Positions 16,249 through 25,475 of a stretch of 42,018 bases of DNA are shown one piece after another. The position numbers and the translations under genes were made by a program. The notes beneath the pieces are model-generated. The model was not told the DNA's origin. It searched no databases and saw nothing but the letters and a program-made list of their open reading frames with translations. Source of the DNA: a virus; the IMG/VR virus record IMGVR_UViG_3300010368_000003, positions 1 to 42,018 of that record; one strand, written 5' to 3'. Position 1 is the first letter of the stretch. Every line of letters starts with the position of its first letter.

Positions 16249-17054
16249 GTGATGCACTAGAACGAGTAACCCTCATCACCCCCGATGAGGTAGCCCCTGT
16301 AGGCCACGATGAGAAGATGATTGCATTGGTTGATTCCAAAGCAGCAGAACTCTCAGGCCGACCTTCGTGGCTCCCTGAGAAGTTCGCTACTGCGGAAGAC
16401 ATGGCAGCAAGCTACAAGGCACTGGAAGCAAAGCAGAGTGGGGCAACCCCTCCTGTAGCTCCTGCTGCTCCAGTAGTAGCTCCTGTGGCTACAGCCCCGG
16501 CTGATCCCTTGGCAATCACAACAGCCCCCGCTGATGCAACTGCTGTGGTTCAACAGGCTGGCCTCAACATGGCGGACCTCAATACTGAGTTCGCTACTGC
16601 TGGCACCTTATCCGAAGCAAGCTACACCAAGTTGGCTGCGGTTGGCTTTGACAAGGCAGCAGTGGATAACTATGTGGCAGGCCAACAGGCCCTCGTTGCA
16701 CAGTTCCAGAATGAGGTCATGTCGGCAACCCCAGGTGGTTCTGAGAAGTATGGCGAGATGGTTGCTTGGGCCAAGGTCAATATGACTGAAGCTCAAGTAT
16801 CTGCCTACAACACTGCTGTGAGTTCAGGTAATAAAGATCAAGCCAAGCTGGCAGTAGCTGGCCTTGGTGCCTCATTTACTGCTGCTGTAGGCCGTGAGCC
16901 TGTGCTGCAAGGTGGGCGTGTGTCTGGTGGTGTAACCGATGTCTTTGAGTCTCTGGCTCAGATGAAGGTTGCCATGTCTGACTCACGGTACAAGGCAGAT
17001 CCCGCATTCCGCAATGCTGTACAACAAAAGTTGGGTCGCTCCAACATCATGTAA
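16245..17054 (+). CDS. Capsid assembly scaffolding protein (T7 gp9 type)
   Basis: A 269-residue protein located between portal and capsid, the fixed place of the scaffold in T7-like phages. It contains the SWLPEKFATAEDMAASYKALEAK segment typical of the family, an Ala/Pro/Val-rich low-complexity linker (residues 68-100) and a helical, Ala-rich C-terminal part ending near RKADPAFRNAVQQKLGRS-like sequence (actual: YKADPAFRNAVQQKL). Scaffolds guide capsid assembly and leave before DNA packaging. The gene starts in an ATGA overlap and ends 2 bases before the holin gene. Confidence 0.88.
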   Translation: MSDALERVTLITPDEVAPVGHDEKMIALVDSKAAELSGRPSWLPEKFATAEDMAASYKALEAKQSGATPPVAPAAPVVAPVATAPADPLAITTAPADATAVVQQAGLNMADLNTEFATAGTLSEASYTKLAAVGFDKAAVDNYVAGQQALVAQFQNEVMSATPGGSEKYGEMVAWAKVNMTEAQVSAYNTAVSSGNKDQAKLAVAGLGASFTAAVGREPVLQGGRVSGGVTDVFESLAQMKVAMSDSRYKADPAFRNAVQQKLGRSNIM

Positions 17055-17056
17055 TC

Positions 17057-17470
17057 ATGGATATCACCTACAAAGACCCCATCAGTGTTCTCTTGGACAT
17101 CGGTGGAAAAGTTATTGATCGCATATGGCCTGATCCTGCCCAAGCGGCTGCTGCTAAATTTGAATTATTCAAACTTCAGCAATCGGGAGACTTGGCGCAA
17201 ATGGCAGGCCAGATGCAGATCAATCAAGAAGAGGCCAAGAGTTCCAGCATATTCGTTGCTGGTTGGAGGCCCTTCATTGGCTGGGTCTGTGGGACAGCTT
17301 GTGCGTGGAATTGGTTGGGGCTAAGTATTGCAAAGGTTGTTGCCGAGTTACTCGGACACCAGATCACACTTGCCCCTGCTGATATATCCGAGATGATGCC
17401 CGTCCTTATGGGAATGCTTGGTCTCGGGGCCTACCGCACAGTTGAGAAGATAAAAGGCGTAGCTTCTTAA
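17057..17470 (+). CDS. 3TM-type holin (GTA_holin_3TM family)
   Basis: A 137-residue membrane protein. The signature FVAGWRPFIGWVCGTACAWN (residues 73-92) and the C-terminal LMGMLGLGAYRTVEKIKG match the three-transmembrane holin family first described from gene transfer agents. Hydrophobic stretches lie at about residues 76-95, 97-112 and 118-128. The N-terminal part is amphipathic and basic. Holins form the membrane lesions that let the amidase reach the cell wall. The position between scaffold and major capsid genes is unlike T7, where the holin (gp17.5) lies near the terminase genes. Other holin candidates in this genome are at 33816 and 34342. Confidence 0.82.
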   Translation: MDITYKDPISVLLDIGGKVIDRIWPDPAQAAAAKFELFKLQQSGDLAQMAGQMQINQEEAKSSSIFVAGWRPFIGWVCGTACAWNWLGLSIAKVVAELLGHQITLAPADISEMMPVLMGMLGLGAYRTVEKIKGVAS

Positions 17471-17718
17471 TCCGAGAGGAGGTGATACATCTCGTCTGTT
17501 GGAACGTCATCCCAGCCGCTTGGCCCCCGTAAGGGGCCCTTGTATTTACACCTATAGAAATTGAAAAGTTATCCGCACTGAATCCTTATTCGGTGGTGCT
17601 GCTAATTCAACAGATTGATAGAACTAGCTTGGCCCTCTGCGGAGGAGAACCCTGTGATGTATGTCGAGATGACGAGTTGCTCAACAACTTTCTTTCTCTT
17701 TTATATAGGTAAATTCTC
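17471..17718. other. Intergenic leader of the major capsid gene (248 bp)
   Basis: There is no convincing gene. The stretch holds a GGCCCC/GGGGCC hairpin at 17522-17538 followed by TTGTATTT, a second hairpin CACTGAAT/ATTCGGTG at 17576-17595, and a CGGAGGAGAACCC string near 17638-17652 that matches only the last 9-10 bases of the phage promoter element. It may carry a weak terminator or RNA-processing site and a diverged promoter for the capsid gene. Both are tentative. Confidence 0.45.
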
Positions 17719-18699
17719 ATGGCTAACGCAACCGTTAATTACACAGGTCAAGCAAACAACACTGGCGCACAAGATGCGCTGTTCCTTAAGGTATTCTCTG
17801 GCGAAGTAATGACCGCCTTCGCAGAGGGTACAGTTACTGAGGGCCGAGTGGTCACCCGTAACATCGCCAATGGTAAATCGGCTCAGTTCCCAATCTTGGG
17901 CAAAACAACTGCCGCTTACCACACCCCAGGTACTGAGATCACTGGTCTCTCTTTGCCAGCCAACGAGCAGATCATCACCATTGATGACTTGCTGATCTCC
18001 AGCCTGTTCCTGTCCAACATCGATGAGGCCAAGAACCACTACGATGTCCGTGGTCCTTACGCCCAAGAGATTGGCAACGCACTGGCCTACACCCACGACA
18101 AGCAGATTCTCGCGTTGGGCCTCTTGGCTGCTCGTGGTGCATCTCCTGTTACTGGTGAGGCTGCTGGTGGCTCCATCTTGGATGCCGCTATGTTGTCTGA
18201 CACCACTGGTGCAAAGCTGATCGCTGCCCTGTTTGCTGCTGCTCAGAAGATGGATGAGAAATTCATCCCTGCTGAAGGCCGCACTGCGTACCTGTCTCCT
18301 GCTGCTTACTACATTCTTGCTCAGAACTCATTGGTTCAGAACAGCTTGTACGGTGCTGCCTCTGGTGGCTTGGCAACTGCCCGTGTCCCTATGATCGCTG
18401 GTATCGAATTGGTTAAAACCAATCACGGTCCCTTCGGTTCCACTATCGCTGCTGACGGTGCTTCCGTTGCTGGTGGTGCTGGTCTTGGCGGTGGCGGTGC
18501 AAGCAAGTACGCTGGTGTCTTCACAGGCTCCGTTGGCTTGGTCATGCACAAAGCTGCTATCGGCACAGTGAAACTCATGGACTTGGCAATGGAGTCTCAG
18601 TACGACATTCGCCGTCAAGGCACCTTGATGGTGGCTAAGTACGCGATGGGTCACGGCGTTCTCCGTCCATCGGCTGCTATCGAACTGAAAACAGCCTAA
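17719..18699 (+). CDS. Major capsid protein (T7 gp10 type)
   Basis: A 326-residue HK97-fold capsid protein. Family landmarks are LFLKVFSGEVMTAFAEGTV near residue 22, RNIANGKSAQFPILGKTTAAYHTPG near residue 48, and NEQIITIDDLLISSLFLSNIDEAKNHYDVR around residues 82-112. A Gly/Ala-rich loop (GASVAGGAGLGGGGASK, about residue 250) is unusual and may be surface-exposed. It is close to T7 gp10A in length (345). A long leader with hairpins precedes it and a strong intrinsic terminator follows it, matching the T7 arrangement in which Tphi follows the capsid gene. Confidence 0.95.
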   Translation: MANATVNYTGQANNTGAQDALFLKVFSGEVMTAFAEGTVTEGRVVTRNIANGKSAQFPILGKTTAAYHTPGTEITGLSLPANEQIITIDDLLISSLFLSNIDEAKNHYDVRGPYAQEIGNALAYTHDKQILALGLLAARGASPVTGEAAGGSILDAAMLSDTTGAKLIAALFAAAQKMDEKFIPAEGRTAYLSPAAYYILAQNSLVQNSLYGAASGGLATARVPMIAGIELVKTNHGPFGSTIAADGASVAGGAGLGGGGASKYAGVFTGSVGLVMHKAAIGTVKLMDLAMESQYDIRRQGTLMVAKYAMGHGVLRPSAAIELKTA

Positions 18700-18705
18700 T
18701 CAATT

Positions 18706-18752
18706 AGCCCTAACCTTTCTTGTTAACTCAGGATTGGTTGGGGCTTTTTTTT
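18706..18752 (+). terminator. Intrinsic terminator after the capsid gene
   Basis: A 10-bp stem AGCCCTAACC / GGTTGGGGCT (one G-T pair), a 20-base loop and a run of eight T. It sits 7 bases after the capsid stop. T7 has its late terminator Tphi at the same place; partial read-through would give less of the tail proteins than of capsid. Confidence 0.85.
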
Positions 18753-18771
18753 AAACTTTAAGGAACCTCCC

Positions 18772-19767
18772 ATGACTGAGACAGTCTGCGTAATCTCCTC
18801 TGGGACAACCGCAACATTTAGCACTTCCCTTGCAACAGGAACCCGCACAGCCACCGTTGCTGGTGTGGATGCCTCTATCGCAAGCCAAACACCTTACTCA
18901 GTAACCCTCTCAAGTGTGCCCCCCGCAGGCATAGCGGTGTGCGTCACCATTACCCCTGCGCCGTTGCCACCAGTTACTTATGTCAATTCAGTTAACACCC
19001 TCACAGGCGCACTAACTGCAGCCCAGATAGCAGCCAGCGCATCTGAAGGTTACGGTTTCACCCCATATTCTGATGCGAATCCCGCTGGATACACATCAAA
19101 TGCCGAGACCAGTGGAACAAATACTGGCGATGAAACCGCTGAGACCATTAAGACAAAGCTTGGTGTTACAGCCCTCAGTGGCTCCAACACAGGTGATCAA
19201 ACGCTGCCAACAACACTCCCTGCTTCAGACGTAAGCGCATGGGCAAAGGCAGGAACCAAGCCCAGCTACTCCGCTGCCGAGATTGGCTCTCCGTCAGGCT
19301 CAGGAAACTCTACCGGAACCAACACAGGTGATCAGTCGATCCCAACAACCCTGCCTGCATCTGATGTATATGCATGGGCAAAGGCAAGTGTCAAGCCCAC
19401 TTATACCTACACGGAAGTTGGTGCCCAAGTTGCGGGTAACTATGTCTCACTCTCGTCTACGCTGACGAAGACCACAGACTTCACAGTAGCTGTCACTGAT
19501 TCTTGGTTCATCAACAACAAGACGGGTTCCGCCTGCTTAGTTACCCTCCCTGCGGCTGCAACCTATCCTGGTAGATCACTGACCTTCAAGAATATGCAGG
19601 CCCAAGCTGTCACCTCAGTGTCCTCCGACGTGGTCCCTGTGGACAGCACTGTGGTGGGTACTCAGATTCTCCTTCCGGTGATCGGGAACTGGGCCACTGT
19701 GGTATCTGATGGGACCAACTGGGTCACCATGCAGCAGTCCCCTAACAACATCTTACTTCTGGAATAA
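18772..19767 (+). CDS. Repeat-containing head-fibre or decoration-like virion protein
   Basis: A 331-residue protein between capsid and tail tube genes. The N-terminal ~80 residues are Thr/Ser/Ala-rich beta-like sequence with few charged residues. The middle holds the motif NTGD(E/Q) three times (about residues 117, 139 and 184). The last two occurrences head 45-residue repeats containing PTTLPASDV..WAKA..KP.Y...E(I/V)G, a repeat type common in phage fibres. The C-terminal ~100 residues (FTVAVTDSWFINNKTGSACLVTLPAA...NWVTMQQS) resemble domains at the tips of fibre or decoration proteins. T7 has no such gene here. A capsid-attached fibre or decoration protein is likely, but only by inference. 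Confidence 0.65.
   Translation: MTETVCVISSGTTATFSTSLATGTRTATVAGVDASIASQTPYSVTLSSVPPAGIAVCVTITPAPLPPVTYVNSVNTLTGALTAAQIAASASEGYGFTPYSDANPAGYTSNAETSGTNTGDETAETIKTKLGVTALSGSNTGDQTLPTTLPASDVSAWAKAGTKPSYSAAEIGSPSGSGNSTGTNTGDQSIPTTLPASDVYAWAKASVKPTYTYTEVGAQVAGNYVSLSSTLTKTTDFTVAVTDSWFINNKTGSACLVTLPAAATYPGRSLTFKNMQAQAVTSVSSDVVPVDSTVVGTQILLPVIGNWATVVSDGTNWVTMQQSPNNILLLE
19120..19437 (+). repeat. Direct repeats inside the fibre-like gene
   Basis: Within the gene at 18772, DNA around 19186 and 19321 repeats with a period of 135 bp (45 codons), with mostly synonymous changes. A partial earlier unit starts at 19120. The repeats encode the NTGDQ and ASDV-WAKA-KP-Y-E-G pattern, suggesting growth by internal duplication. 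Confidence 0.8.
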
Positions 19768-19770
19768 ATC

Positions 19771-20358
19771 ATGCAAACCTTATCACCCCTCACTGAACTG
19801 GGGGCTATCAACATCATGCTCTCCACCATTGGAGAGTCCCCGGTCAGTTCGTTATCCTCAGACCAAAGCACGGTGGATGTTGGGATTGCCCAACAGGTTC
19901 TCCGTGAGGTAACCATTCAGGTTGAACAGGAAGGCTGGCAATTCAACACTGAGATTAATTGGGTGATGTCACCAACACTTGATCTTGGTGAGATCTATAT
20001 CCCAGCCAACTGCATCCAGATTGATACCTCTGGCAGGGACTCAACCCTTGATGTGGCGATGCGGGGTAACCGCCTTTATGACCGGGTGAATCACACCTTT
20101 AGCTTCACCAAGAATATTTCTGTAGACATGGTTGTCCTCTTGGATTTCAATGACCTCCCCCATGCTGCCCGTCAATACATTGCTATCCGTGCTGCCCGTG
20201 TCTTTCAACAGCGGGTAGTCGGCTCTGACTCTCTCGCAGCTTACACAGAAAAGGATGAGGCCAAGGCCCGTGCTGGACTGAAGAAGCTTGATGCAAACAA
20301 TGCTGACTACAACATCCTCTCAGGATCGTGGTCAGTCGCAAGGACACTAACCCGATGA
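19771..20358 (+). CDS. Tail tubular protein A (T7 gp11 type)
   Basis: A 195-residue protein that forms the adaptor ring between portal and nozzle. The N-terminus (SPLTELGAINIMLSTIGESPVSSL) and the ARQYIAIRAARVFQQRVVGSD segment are family hallmarks, with VLREVTIQVEQEGWQFNTE in between. The length equals that of T7 gp11 (196). The stop overlaps the next start in ATGA, matching coupled synthesis of the two tail tube proteins. Confidence 0.95.
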   Translation: MQTLSPLTELGAINIMLSTIGESPVSSLSSDQSTVDVGIAQQVLREVTIQVEQEGWQFNTEINWVMSPTLDLGEIYIPANCIQIDTSGRDSTLDVAMRGNRLYDRVNHTFSFTKNISVDMVVLLDFNDLPHAARQYIAIRAARVFQQRVVGSDSLAAYTEKDEAKARAGLKKLDANNADYNILSGSWSVARTLTR

Positions 20359-22802
20359 GCTTAATCTCTTCTTCAATCCCCAACTTCGTGAATGGGGTCT
20401 CACAGCAACCCTTCACCCTCCGTCTGACTTCCCAAGGGGAGGTGCAAGAGAATGGTCTTTCGACTGTCTCTTCGGGATTGCGGAAGAGACCCCCTACGGA
20501 ACACATTGCAAAGATCTCAAGTACCCCCCTTACGGATGCTTTGATCCACACCATCAACCGTGATGGAACTGAGCAGTACCAAGTGATTCTCACTAACGGG
20601 GATCTTAAGGTCTATGATTTATTTGGTGTCCAGAAAACAGTCAACTTTACGGACAAGGCATATCTCAATACAGCAACCACTGCTCAAGATAGCTTTGCCT
20701 TAACGACTGTTGCTGATTACACCTTCATCACCAACAAGACCAAGGTTGTCACTGAGGCATCCACTGTGAGCCCCGGTAGACTCTATGAGGCCCTCTTCAA
20801 CGTCAAGCTGGGTAACTATGGAAAGACATACTCTCTGCTTGTTAATGGGACCAAGGTGGCAACTTACGCTACCCCTGATGGAAGCAATGCAAACCAATCC
20901 CCAGCACTGTCCACAGATTCCATTGCTGCAACCTTATGTGCCTCTCTTAAGGGTGCCATTGCGACTACATCCACAACAGTTGATGCAGAGGGCAACCCGG
21001 TAGTAACAACCACACCTGGTGTAGCAACCACCTTTGCTTCAGCCCCTTGGACAGTAAGCGTAAGCGGTTCCACAATCTACATTAAGAACTCCACTACGGA
21101 CTTCAATGTGACTTGTGAAGATGGTTTCAATAATAATGCAATGGTTGCCATCAAAGGGAACCTTCAGAAGTTCACAGACCTCCCCTCAAATCCCCGAATA
21201 GATTCCTTCTTGGTACAGATCACGGGGGACCAGAGTTCCTCCTTTGACAACTACTGGGTTAAGTACGATGCTGGCGGTATTAATAATGCCTCAGGTGTAT
21301 GGAAGGAGACTGTTGCACCGGGGATCAAGATTGGTTTGGATAACACCACGATGCCCCACCAGTTGGTTCGTGAGGCCAACGGAACATTCACCTTCAAGCC
21401 TGCTGAGTGGGCCACCAGAACTGTGGGGGACATCAAGTCAAATCCAAACCCATCCTTTGTGGGCGGAACCATCAACGATGTCTTCTTCTTCCAGAACCGA
21501 TTAGGCTTCCTGTCAGATGAGAACTTTATCATGACGGAGACAGGCAAATACTTCAACAACTACCGCACCACAGTGGTCTCCCTGCTCGATAGTGACCCTG
21601 TAGATGTCAATGCGGCTACCAACAAGGTGGCTGTGCTGACTCATGCAGTGAGCTTCAATAAACAGATGTTGCTCTTCTCCAAACAGCAGCAGTTCTTGGT
21701 GGACTCTGTTGATATGATGACCCCTAAGAAGGTTCCAATCAAACCCTCTACGGACTTCTCTGTGAACACCCGAGCTCGTCCTGTTACCTCTGGTCGTAAT
21801 GTGTACTTCACATTGGACAAAGGTAACTGGTCCTCGGTGCGGGAATACTTTGTTGATCTGAACAGCCTGACCAACGATGCCACAGACATCACTTCACACG
21901 TTCCAACATACATCCCTTCAGGCGTGGTGAAGATTGCCGCAGGACCATCGGAAGATGTTCTAGCGATGCTCTCTGAGAAGGACGGCACTAAGCTGTACAT
22001 CTACAAGTATTACTTCAGTGGGAATGAGAAGCTTCAAAGCTCTTGGTCTACGTTCACCTTCAATGCAGGGGGGACTATCCTCAGTTGTGAGTTTATTCAA
22101 TCCACCTTGTACATGGTGATCTCCCGTGCAGATGGGCTCTACCTTGAGAAGATGGACTTCTCGGTTGGGGCCAATAATCCGGGTGAGCCATACCGTGTAC
22201 ACCTTGATCGCAAGGTACAGTTACCCACTACCGCCCTTACCTTTGATGGGACCTATACAACCATCTCAGCAGGCTCCATTGGTTACCTCCCATCAGATGG
22301 CACCTATATGGTGACAGCTAAAGGGGGTGGAAGCATTAAGGCAGGGCAGATCACAGATGTTCTCTACTCGGCAGGAGTGACCAAGATCAAGGGAGACTTT
22401 AGCTCAACAGCTTTGACCTTTGGGAAGAAGTACAACTTCCTCTACCAGGTCTCTCCTCTCTCAGTTCGTGTGCAGGGCTCCGGTCAAACTAAAGCTTCGG
22501 ATACAGAGGGAAGAACACAGATACGGAAGATTGCTTTCAACCATGCAGATACGGGGTATTACCAAGTAATGGTTACCCCACTAGCTCGTGAGCAGTACAC
22601 CTATACATTCTCAGGAAAAACCTTAGGGTCACTTTCTGCTGTTATTGGTGCGGAGGCCCTCTCCACAGGACGCTTGGTGGTCCCAGTAGTATCCCAGAAT
22701 ACTACGGTGAAGATAGTTGTTCAAAGTGATATGCCACACCCGGTATCTCTCTTCTCCGCAGATTGGGAGGCCAACTATGTCAAGCGCAGCCGTCAGGTCT
22801 AA
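20355..22802 (+). CDS. Tail tubular protein B, nozzle (T7 gp12 type)
   Basis: An 815-residue tail nozzle protein. It begins SSSIPNFVNGVSQQP, the strongly conserved N-terminus of this family, and includes FFFQNRLGFLSDENFIMTETGKYFNNYRTTV and FNKQMLLFSKQQQFLVDS in the middle. The open frame starts 27 bases earlier, but the ATG at 20355 overlaps the stop of the preceding gene in ATGA and gives the conserved N-terminus. The length is close to T7 gp12 (794). The end overlaps the next gene by 26 bases. Confidence 0.95.
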   Translation: MSLISSSIPNFVNGVSQQPFTLRLTSQGEVQENGLSTVSSGLRKRPPTEHIAKISSTPLTDALIHTINRDGTEQYQVILTNGDLKVYDLFGVQKTVNFTDKAYLNTATTAQDSFALTTVADYTFITNKTKVVTEASTVSPGRLYEALFNVKLGNYGKTYSLLVNGTKVATYATPDGSNANQSPALSTDSIAATLCASLKGAIATTSTTVDAEGNPVVTTTPGVATTFASAPWTVSVSGSTIYIKNSTTDFNVTCEDGFNNNAMVAIKGNLQKFTDLPSNPRIDSFLVQITGDQSSSFDNYWVKYDAGGINNASGVWKETVAPGIKIGLDNTTMPHQLVREANGTFTFKPAEWATRTVGDIKSNPNPSFVGGTINDVFFFQNRLGFLSDENFIMTETGKYFNNYRTTVVSLLDSDPVDVNAATNKVAVLTHAVSFNKQMLLFSKQQQFLVDSVDMMTPKKVPIKPSTDFSVNTRARPVTSGRNVYFTLDKGNWSSVREYFVDLNSLTNDATDITSHVPTYIPSGVVKIAAGPSEDVLAMLSEKDGTKLYIYKYYFSGNEKLQSSWSTFTFNAGGTILSCEFIQSTLYMVISRADGLYLEKMDFSVGANNPGEPYRVHLDRKVQLPTTALTFDGTYTTISAGSIGYLPSDGTYMVTAKGGGSIKAGQITDVLYSAGVTKIKGDFSSTALTFGKKYNFLYQVSPLSVRVQGSGQTKASDTEGRTQIRKIAFNHADTGYYQVMVTPLAREQYTYTFSGKTLGSLSAVIGAEALSTGRLVVPVVSQNTTVKIVVQSDMPHPVSLFSADWEANYVKRSRQV

Positions 22803-23256
22803 ACCTTACTTCCGTAAGACAACCCAATGGGACATCGCTGAGTTGGCCCTTACGATGCGTCAGGAGGACGTTGAAGAGGTCTTCCACGCATCCAGGGGCA
22901 CACCCCTTGGAGCTCTTGTGAGGGGTGCTGAAGCCTCTTCAGAACTCATCTCAATAGTCAAACAAAGCAAGGTCGTTGCCATCTTCGGATTGGTGGGGAC
23001 TAAGGGGGTCTCAGGATCTCCTTGGATGCTCGGCACGGATGAGCTACCGAAGTGCAAGAGCTTGTTAAGGGACTGCCGAAAGATTGTCCAGAGATATCTT
23101 GAGGAATACAAATACTTATCCAATGCCTGCTGGTCCAAGAACGATGTTCACATCGAATGGATCAAGTGGCTTGGCTTTACTTTCGAGGGGGAGGACATCC
23201 GTAACGGAGAGACCTTCCTCCATTTTCATAAGGAGATCAAATGTGTGACCCAGTAA
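22777..23256 (+). CDS. Internal virion protein A-like, acetyltransferase-like fold (T7 gp13 position)
   Basis: A 159-residue protein starting at ATG 22777 behind GGGAGG, inside the end of the nozzle gene. It contains WDIAELALTMRQEDVEEVFHASRG near residue 18 and a VVAIFGLVGTKGVSGSPWMLGTDEL core followed by CRKIVQRYLEEYKYLSNACWSKND, a layout like that of GNAT-type acetyltransferases. This is the usual pattern of the gp13/DUF2833 proteins found between tail nozzle and gp14 genes. In T7 gp13 is needed for assembly of the internal core. Catalytic activity is not shown by the sequence. Confidence 0.8.
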   Translation: MSSAAVRSKPYFRKTTQWDIAELALTMRQEDVEEVFHASRGTPLGALVRGAEASSELISIVKQSKVVAIFGLVGTKGVSGSPWMLGTDELPKCKSLLRDCRKIVQRYLEEYKYLSNACWSKNDVHIEWIKWLGFTFEGEDIRNGETFLHFHKEIKCVTQ

Positions 23257-23846
23257 CGACTGCCCTCCTCGTAGGCAGCGCGGCTACGGCAGGAACAGCC
23301 ACTGTTGCAGCCACTGCGGCAACCGCTGGACTCATCGGCGCAGGGGGTGCAGTGACAGCAGCGGGTGCTCTTTCTGGGCTCTCTGCTGCATCAGGTATTG
23401 CAGGAGTGATTGGGCAACAACAAGCAGCTTCCAGCATGGCAGCTTCTAACTCTGCTCAATATAACAATGCCCTTCTTGCAAGAGCCCAGAATGCCAATCA
23501 GATCAATCTGGAACGTGTGCAGGCTGGAGATGCCGCAGGGCAGAAGCTCAATGCAAACAATATGGCAATGCGGGAGGCACAGTCTTCAGTTGTAGCCCGT
23601 GCTGGCCCCAGTGGGTTGTCTGTAGATGCTCTTCTGGCTGATATGGGGCGCAAGGGTGCAGGCTATAACGAGTCTGTTACCTCCAACCTTGACCGGACCA
23701 ACATGGCTCTGGATAACCAACTCCAGAATGTGAACAACCAAGCAGCCTCCACTATCAACAATCTTAAGACACCCGCACCTGTGGATTACCTCGGGGCTGC
23801 TCTGAAGATTGGTGAGGGCTATCAGAAATACAAAGCGAACACTTAA
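23241..23846 (+). CDS. Internal virion protein B (T7 gp14 type)
   Basis: A 201-residue protein with an Ala/Gly-rich hydrophobic N-terminal third (about residues 8-58), which would suit membrane insertion, followed by a helical part with Gln/Asn-rich stretches (NQINLERVQAGDAAGQKLNANNMAMREAQSSV). T7 gp14 is ejected first and forms an outer-membrane pore. Position, length (T7: 196) and composition agree. The gene overlaps its upstream neighbour by 16 bases and is followed after 14 bases by the gp15-like gene. Confidence 0.85.
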   Translation: MCDPVTTALLVGSAATAGTATVAATAATAGLIGAGGAVTAAGALSGLSAASGIAGVIGQQQAASSMAASNSAQYNNALLARAQNANQINLERVQAGDAAGQKLNANNMAMREAQSSVVARAGPSGLSVDALLADMGRKGAGYNESVTSNLDRTNMALDNQLQNVNNQAASTINNLKTPAPVDYLGAALKIGEGYQKYKANT

Positions 23847-23860
23847 CAAGTAAGGAATAT

Positions 23861-25465
23861 ATGGCAGCACAAGATGCTTTTAATCCGGGGCAAGAAGCGG
23901 CATCAGTGACTGCCTCCCCGAACATCTCTACGGTACAGGCTAGGTATGATCCCAATGCTGGGATGAACTCCTTGATTCAGGCACTCGGTGCTGAGTCAAC
24001 ACAGCGGGGGCTTGACTCCTTTAATCAGGCTTACCAGCAGAAGAAGCTTCAGGACCAAACCTTGAAGATTGATGCCTACACCCAGCAGTTTATGGGAGAC
24101 CACCAAGGGGGTGCTGTCTCACAGGCACAGCTTAAGACCCGCTTCCCTGAGATGGTTCCAGTAATCGCTGCACGAGTTGCAGAGTCTATTGGTAAAAAGC
24201 AAGGGGCATTGGATATTGCCAAGTCAATTGAAGAGATCAATAACACTGATTCTCTCCGTCTTGATACCAACCAACGAGCAGCCTTTGTCGCCAAGCGAAG
24301 GGCAGAACTCTTTGCCAACATCCCACAAGGGAATGACTTCTATGCAGCAGGCGTTGTCTCTGCAATGGACCGTGCGTTTGGTCAGGAAGAGCTTAAGTGG
24401 CAGGGGCAGACCGCCACCTACCATCAAGAGGTCCAGAAGACTGCCCTCTCAGATGAAGTTGTTGGTGCCCTCAACAGTCCAGACCCGAAGGCAGCACTTG
24501 CATTGATTGATACCAACTATGGAAAGAGTTCCTCCCTTAATAACCTAGAGCGAAATAAGGTGTATGTGGACAGTGTGATCAAGACTGCGGCTGTCAGCGA
24601 TGACCCAAATGTTCTTGATAAGATTCCACAGCAGTACCTCAACGCTGACTCTAAAGCTCAGATATATCAGGCACGGATTGCAATCACAAATCAACAGTGG
24701 GCAAAGTTCACACGGGCAAAGGAATTTGAGGCGTATCAGCGTACTGAGGTAGAGAGGGTAGGTAAGCTGGATATCCTCAATAAGCTGGGTGCGGGTAAAG
24801 ATGTTGACCCCACACAATACCTGTCTAGCCCTGGTCTTCACGCATTCGCAGTTGAGGCCATGTCTACCCCCTCAGTTCCTGAAGCTACCTCTAAGGCTTC
24901 TGTTCAGGCATTCCGAACAAGCCTCTTGGGGTCAAGCAATGTGATGACACTGGGAAGCCAAGCCGACCTCACCGCTGCGGTATTCAAGCTAAAAGGAATC
25001 AACCCGAAGGAACGCGCTGCATTGGTGGATGAGATTCCCAAGCTTATGGAGGGGACTGTACTAATGAATGACCCCAATATCCGAAGAGCCTATTCAGACA
25101 ATCTTTCCGCCCGAATGGATGATCTTTCTAAATCTCCAAGTGCCCAAATTCAACGGCTAATGGGAACAGGAAATCTCCGTGGGAATGCAATGGCAATGTT
25201 TGAGGGGGAGATCAGGGGAAACTTTGAGGCAGCGTATCAAGAGTCTGGTCAGTGGCCTACAGGATTTACTTCACGGAAGATTGTTGATGCAGCGGTTGCC
25301 AAAACCTCTGCTTATGTTGACAGGATGACATCCGTTGAGGGACTCCGTATTCATTCTCAAGATGAAACAGCCACACCCGCAAAAGGAACTGCCTCAGGCC
25401 GCTCCACACCAACACCCAAAGCTGCTCCAACAGGTTTACCTAAAGGAGTAACTCTAATTAAATAA
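23861..25465 (+). CDS. Internal virion protein C-like (T7 gp15 position)
   Basis: A 534-residue, mostly helical protein between gp14-like and gp16-like genes. The early segment NAGMNSLIQALGAESTQRGLDSFNQAYQQKK resembles the start of the gp15 family. In T7, gp15 with gp16 forms the internal core and a channel that crosses the periplasm and pulls DNA into the cell. This protein is clearly shorter than T7 gp15 (747 residues). The C-terminal ~35 residues are Thr/Pro/Ala-rich and probably disordered. The assignment rests mainly on gene order and composition. Confidence 0.8.
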   Translation: MAAQDAFNPGQEAASVTASPNISTVQARYDPNAGMNSLIQALGAESTQRGLDSFNQAYQQKKLQDQTLKIDAYTQQFMGDHQGGAVSQAQLKTRFPEMVPVIAARVAESIGKKQGALDIAKSIEEINNTDSLRLDTNQRAAFVAKRRAELFANIPQGNDFYAAGVVSAMDRAFGQEELKWQGQTATYHQEVQKTALSDEVVGALNSPDPKAALALIDTNYGKSSSLNNLERNKVYVDSVIKTAAVSDDPNVLDKIPQQYLNADSKAQIYQARIAITNQQWAKFTRAKEFEAYQRTEVERVGKLDILNKLGAGKDVDPTQYLSSPGLHAFAVEAMSTPSVPEATSKASVQAFRTSLLGSSNVMTLGSQADLTAAVFKLKGINPKERAALVDEIPKLMEGTVLMNDPNIRRAYSDNLSARMDDLSKSPSAQIQRLMGTGNLRGNAMAMFEGEIRGNFEAAYQESGQWPTGFTSRKIVDAAVAKTSAYVDRMTSVEGLRIHSQDETATPAKGTASGRSTPTPKAAPTGLPKGVTLIK

Positions 25466-25475
25466 CAAGGATCTC

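Noticed and set aside
17638-17652. Fifth phage-type promoter in front of the capsid gene
   Set aside because: Only the last 9-10 bases resemble the element, and the TCCGTTCCGGACACC core is missing.
17615-17809. Open frame of 64 codons upstream of and overlapping the capsid gene
   Set aside because: It runs 91 bases into the capsid gene in another frame and has no suitable ribosome-binding site; the stretch is better read as a structured leader.
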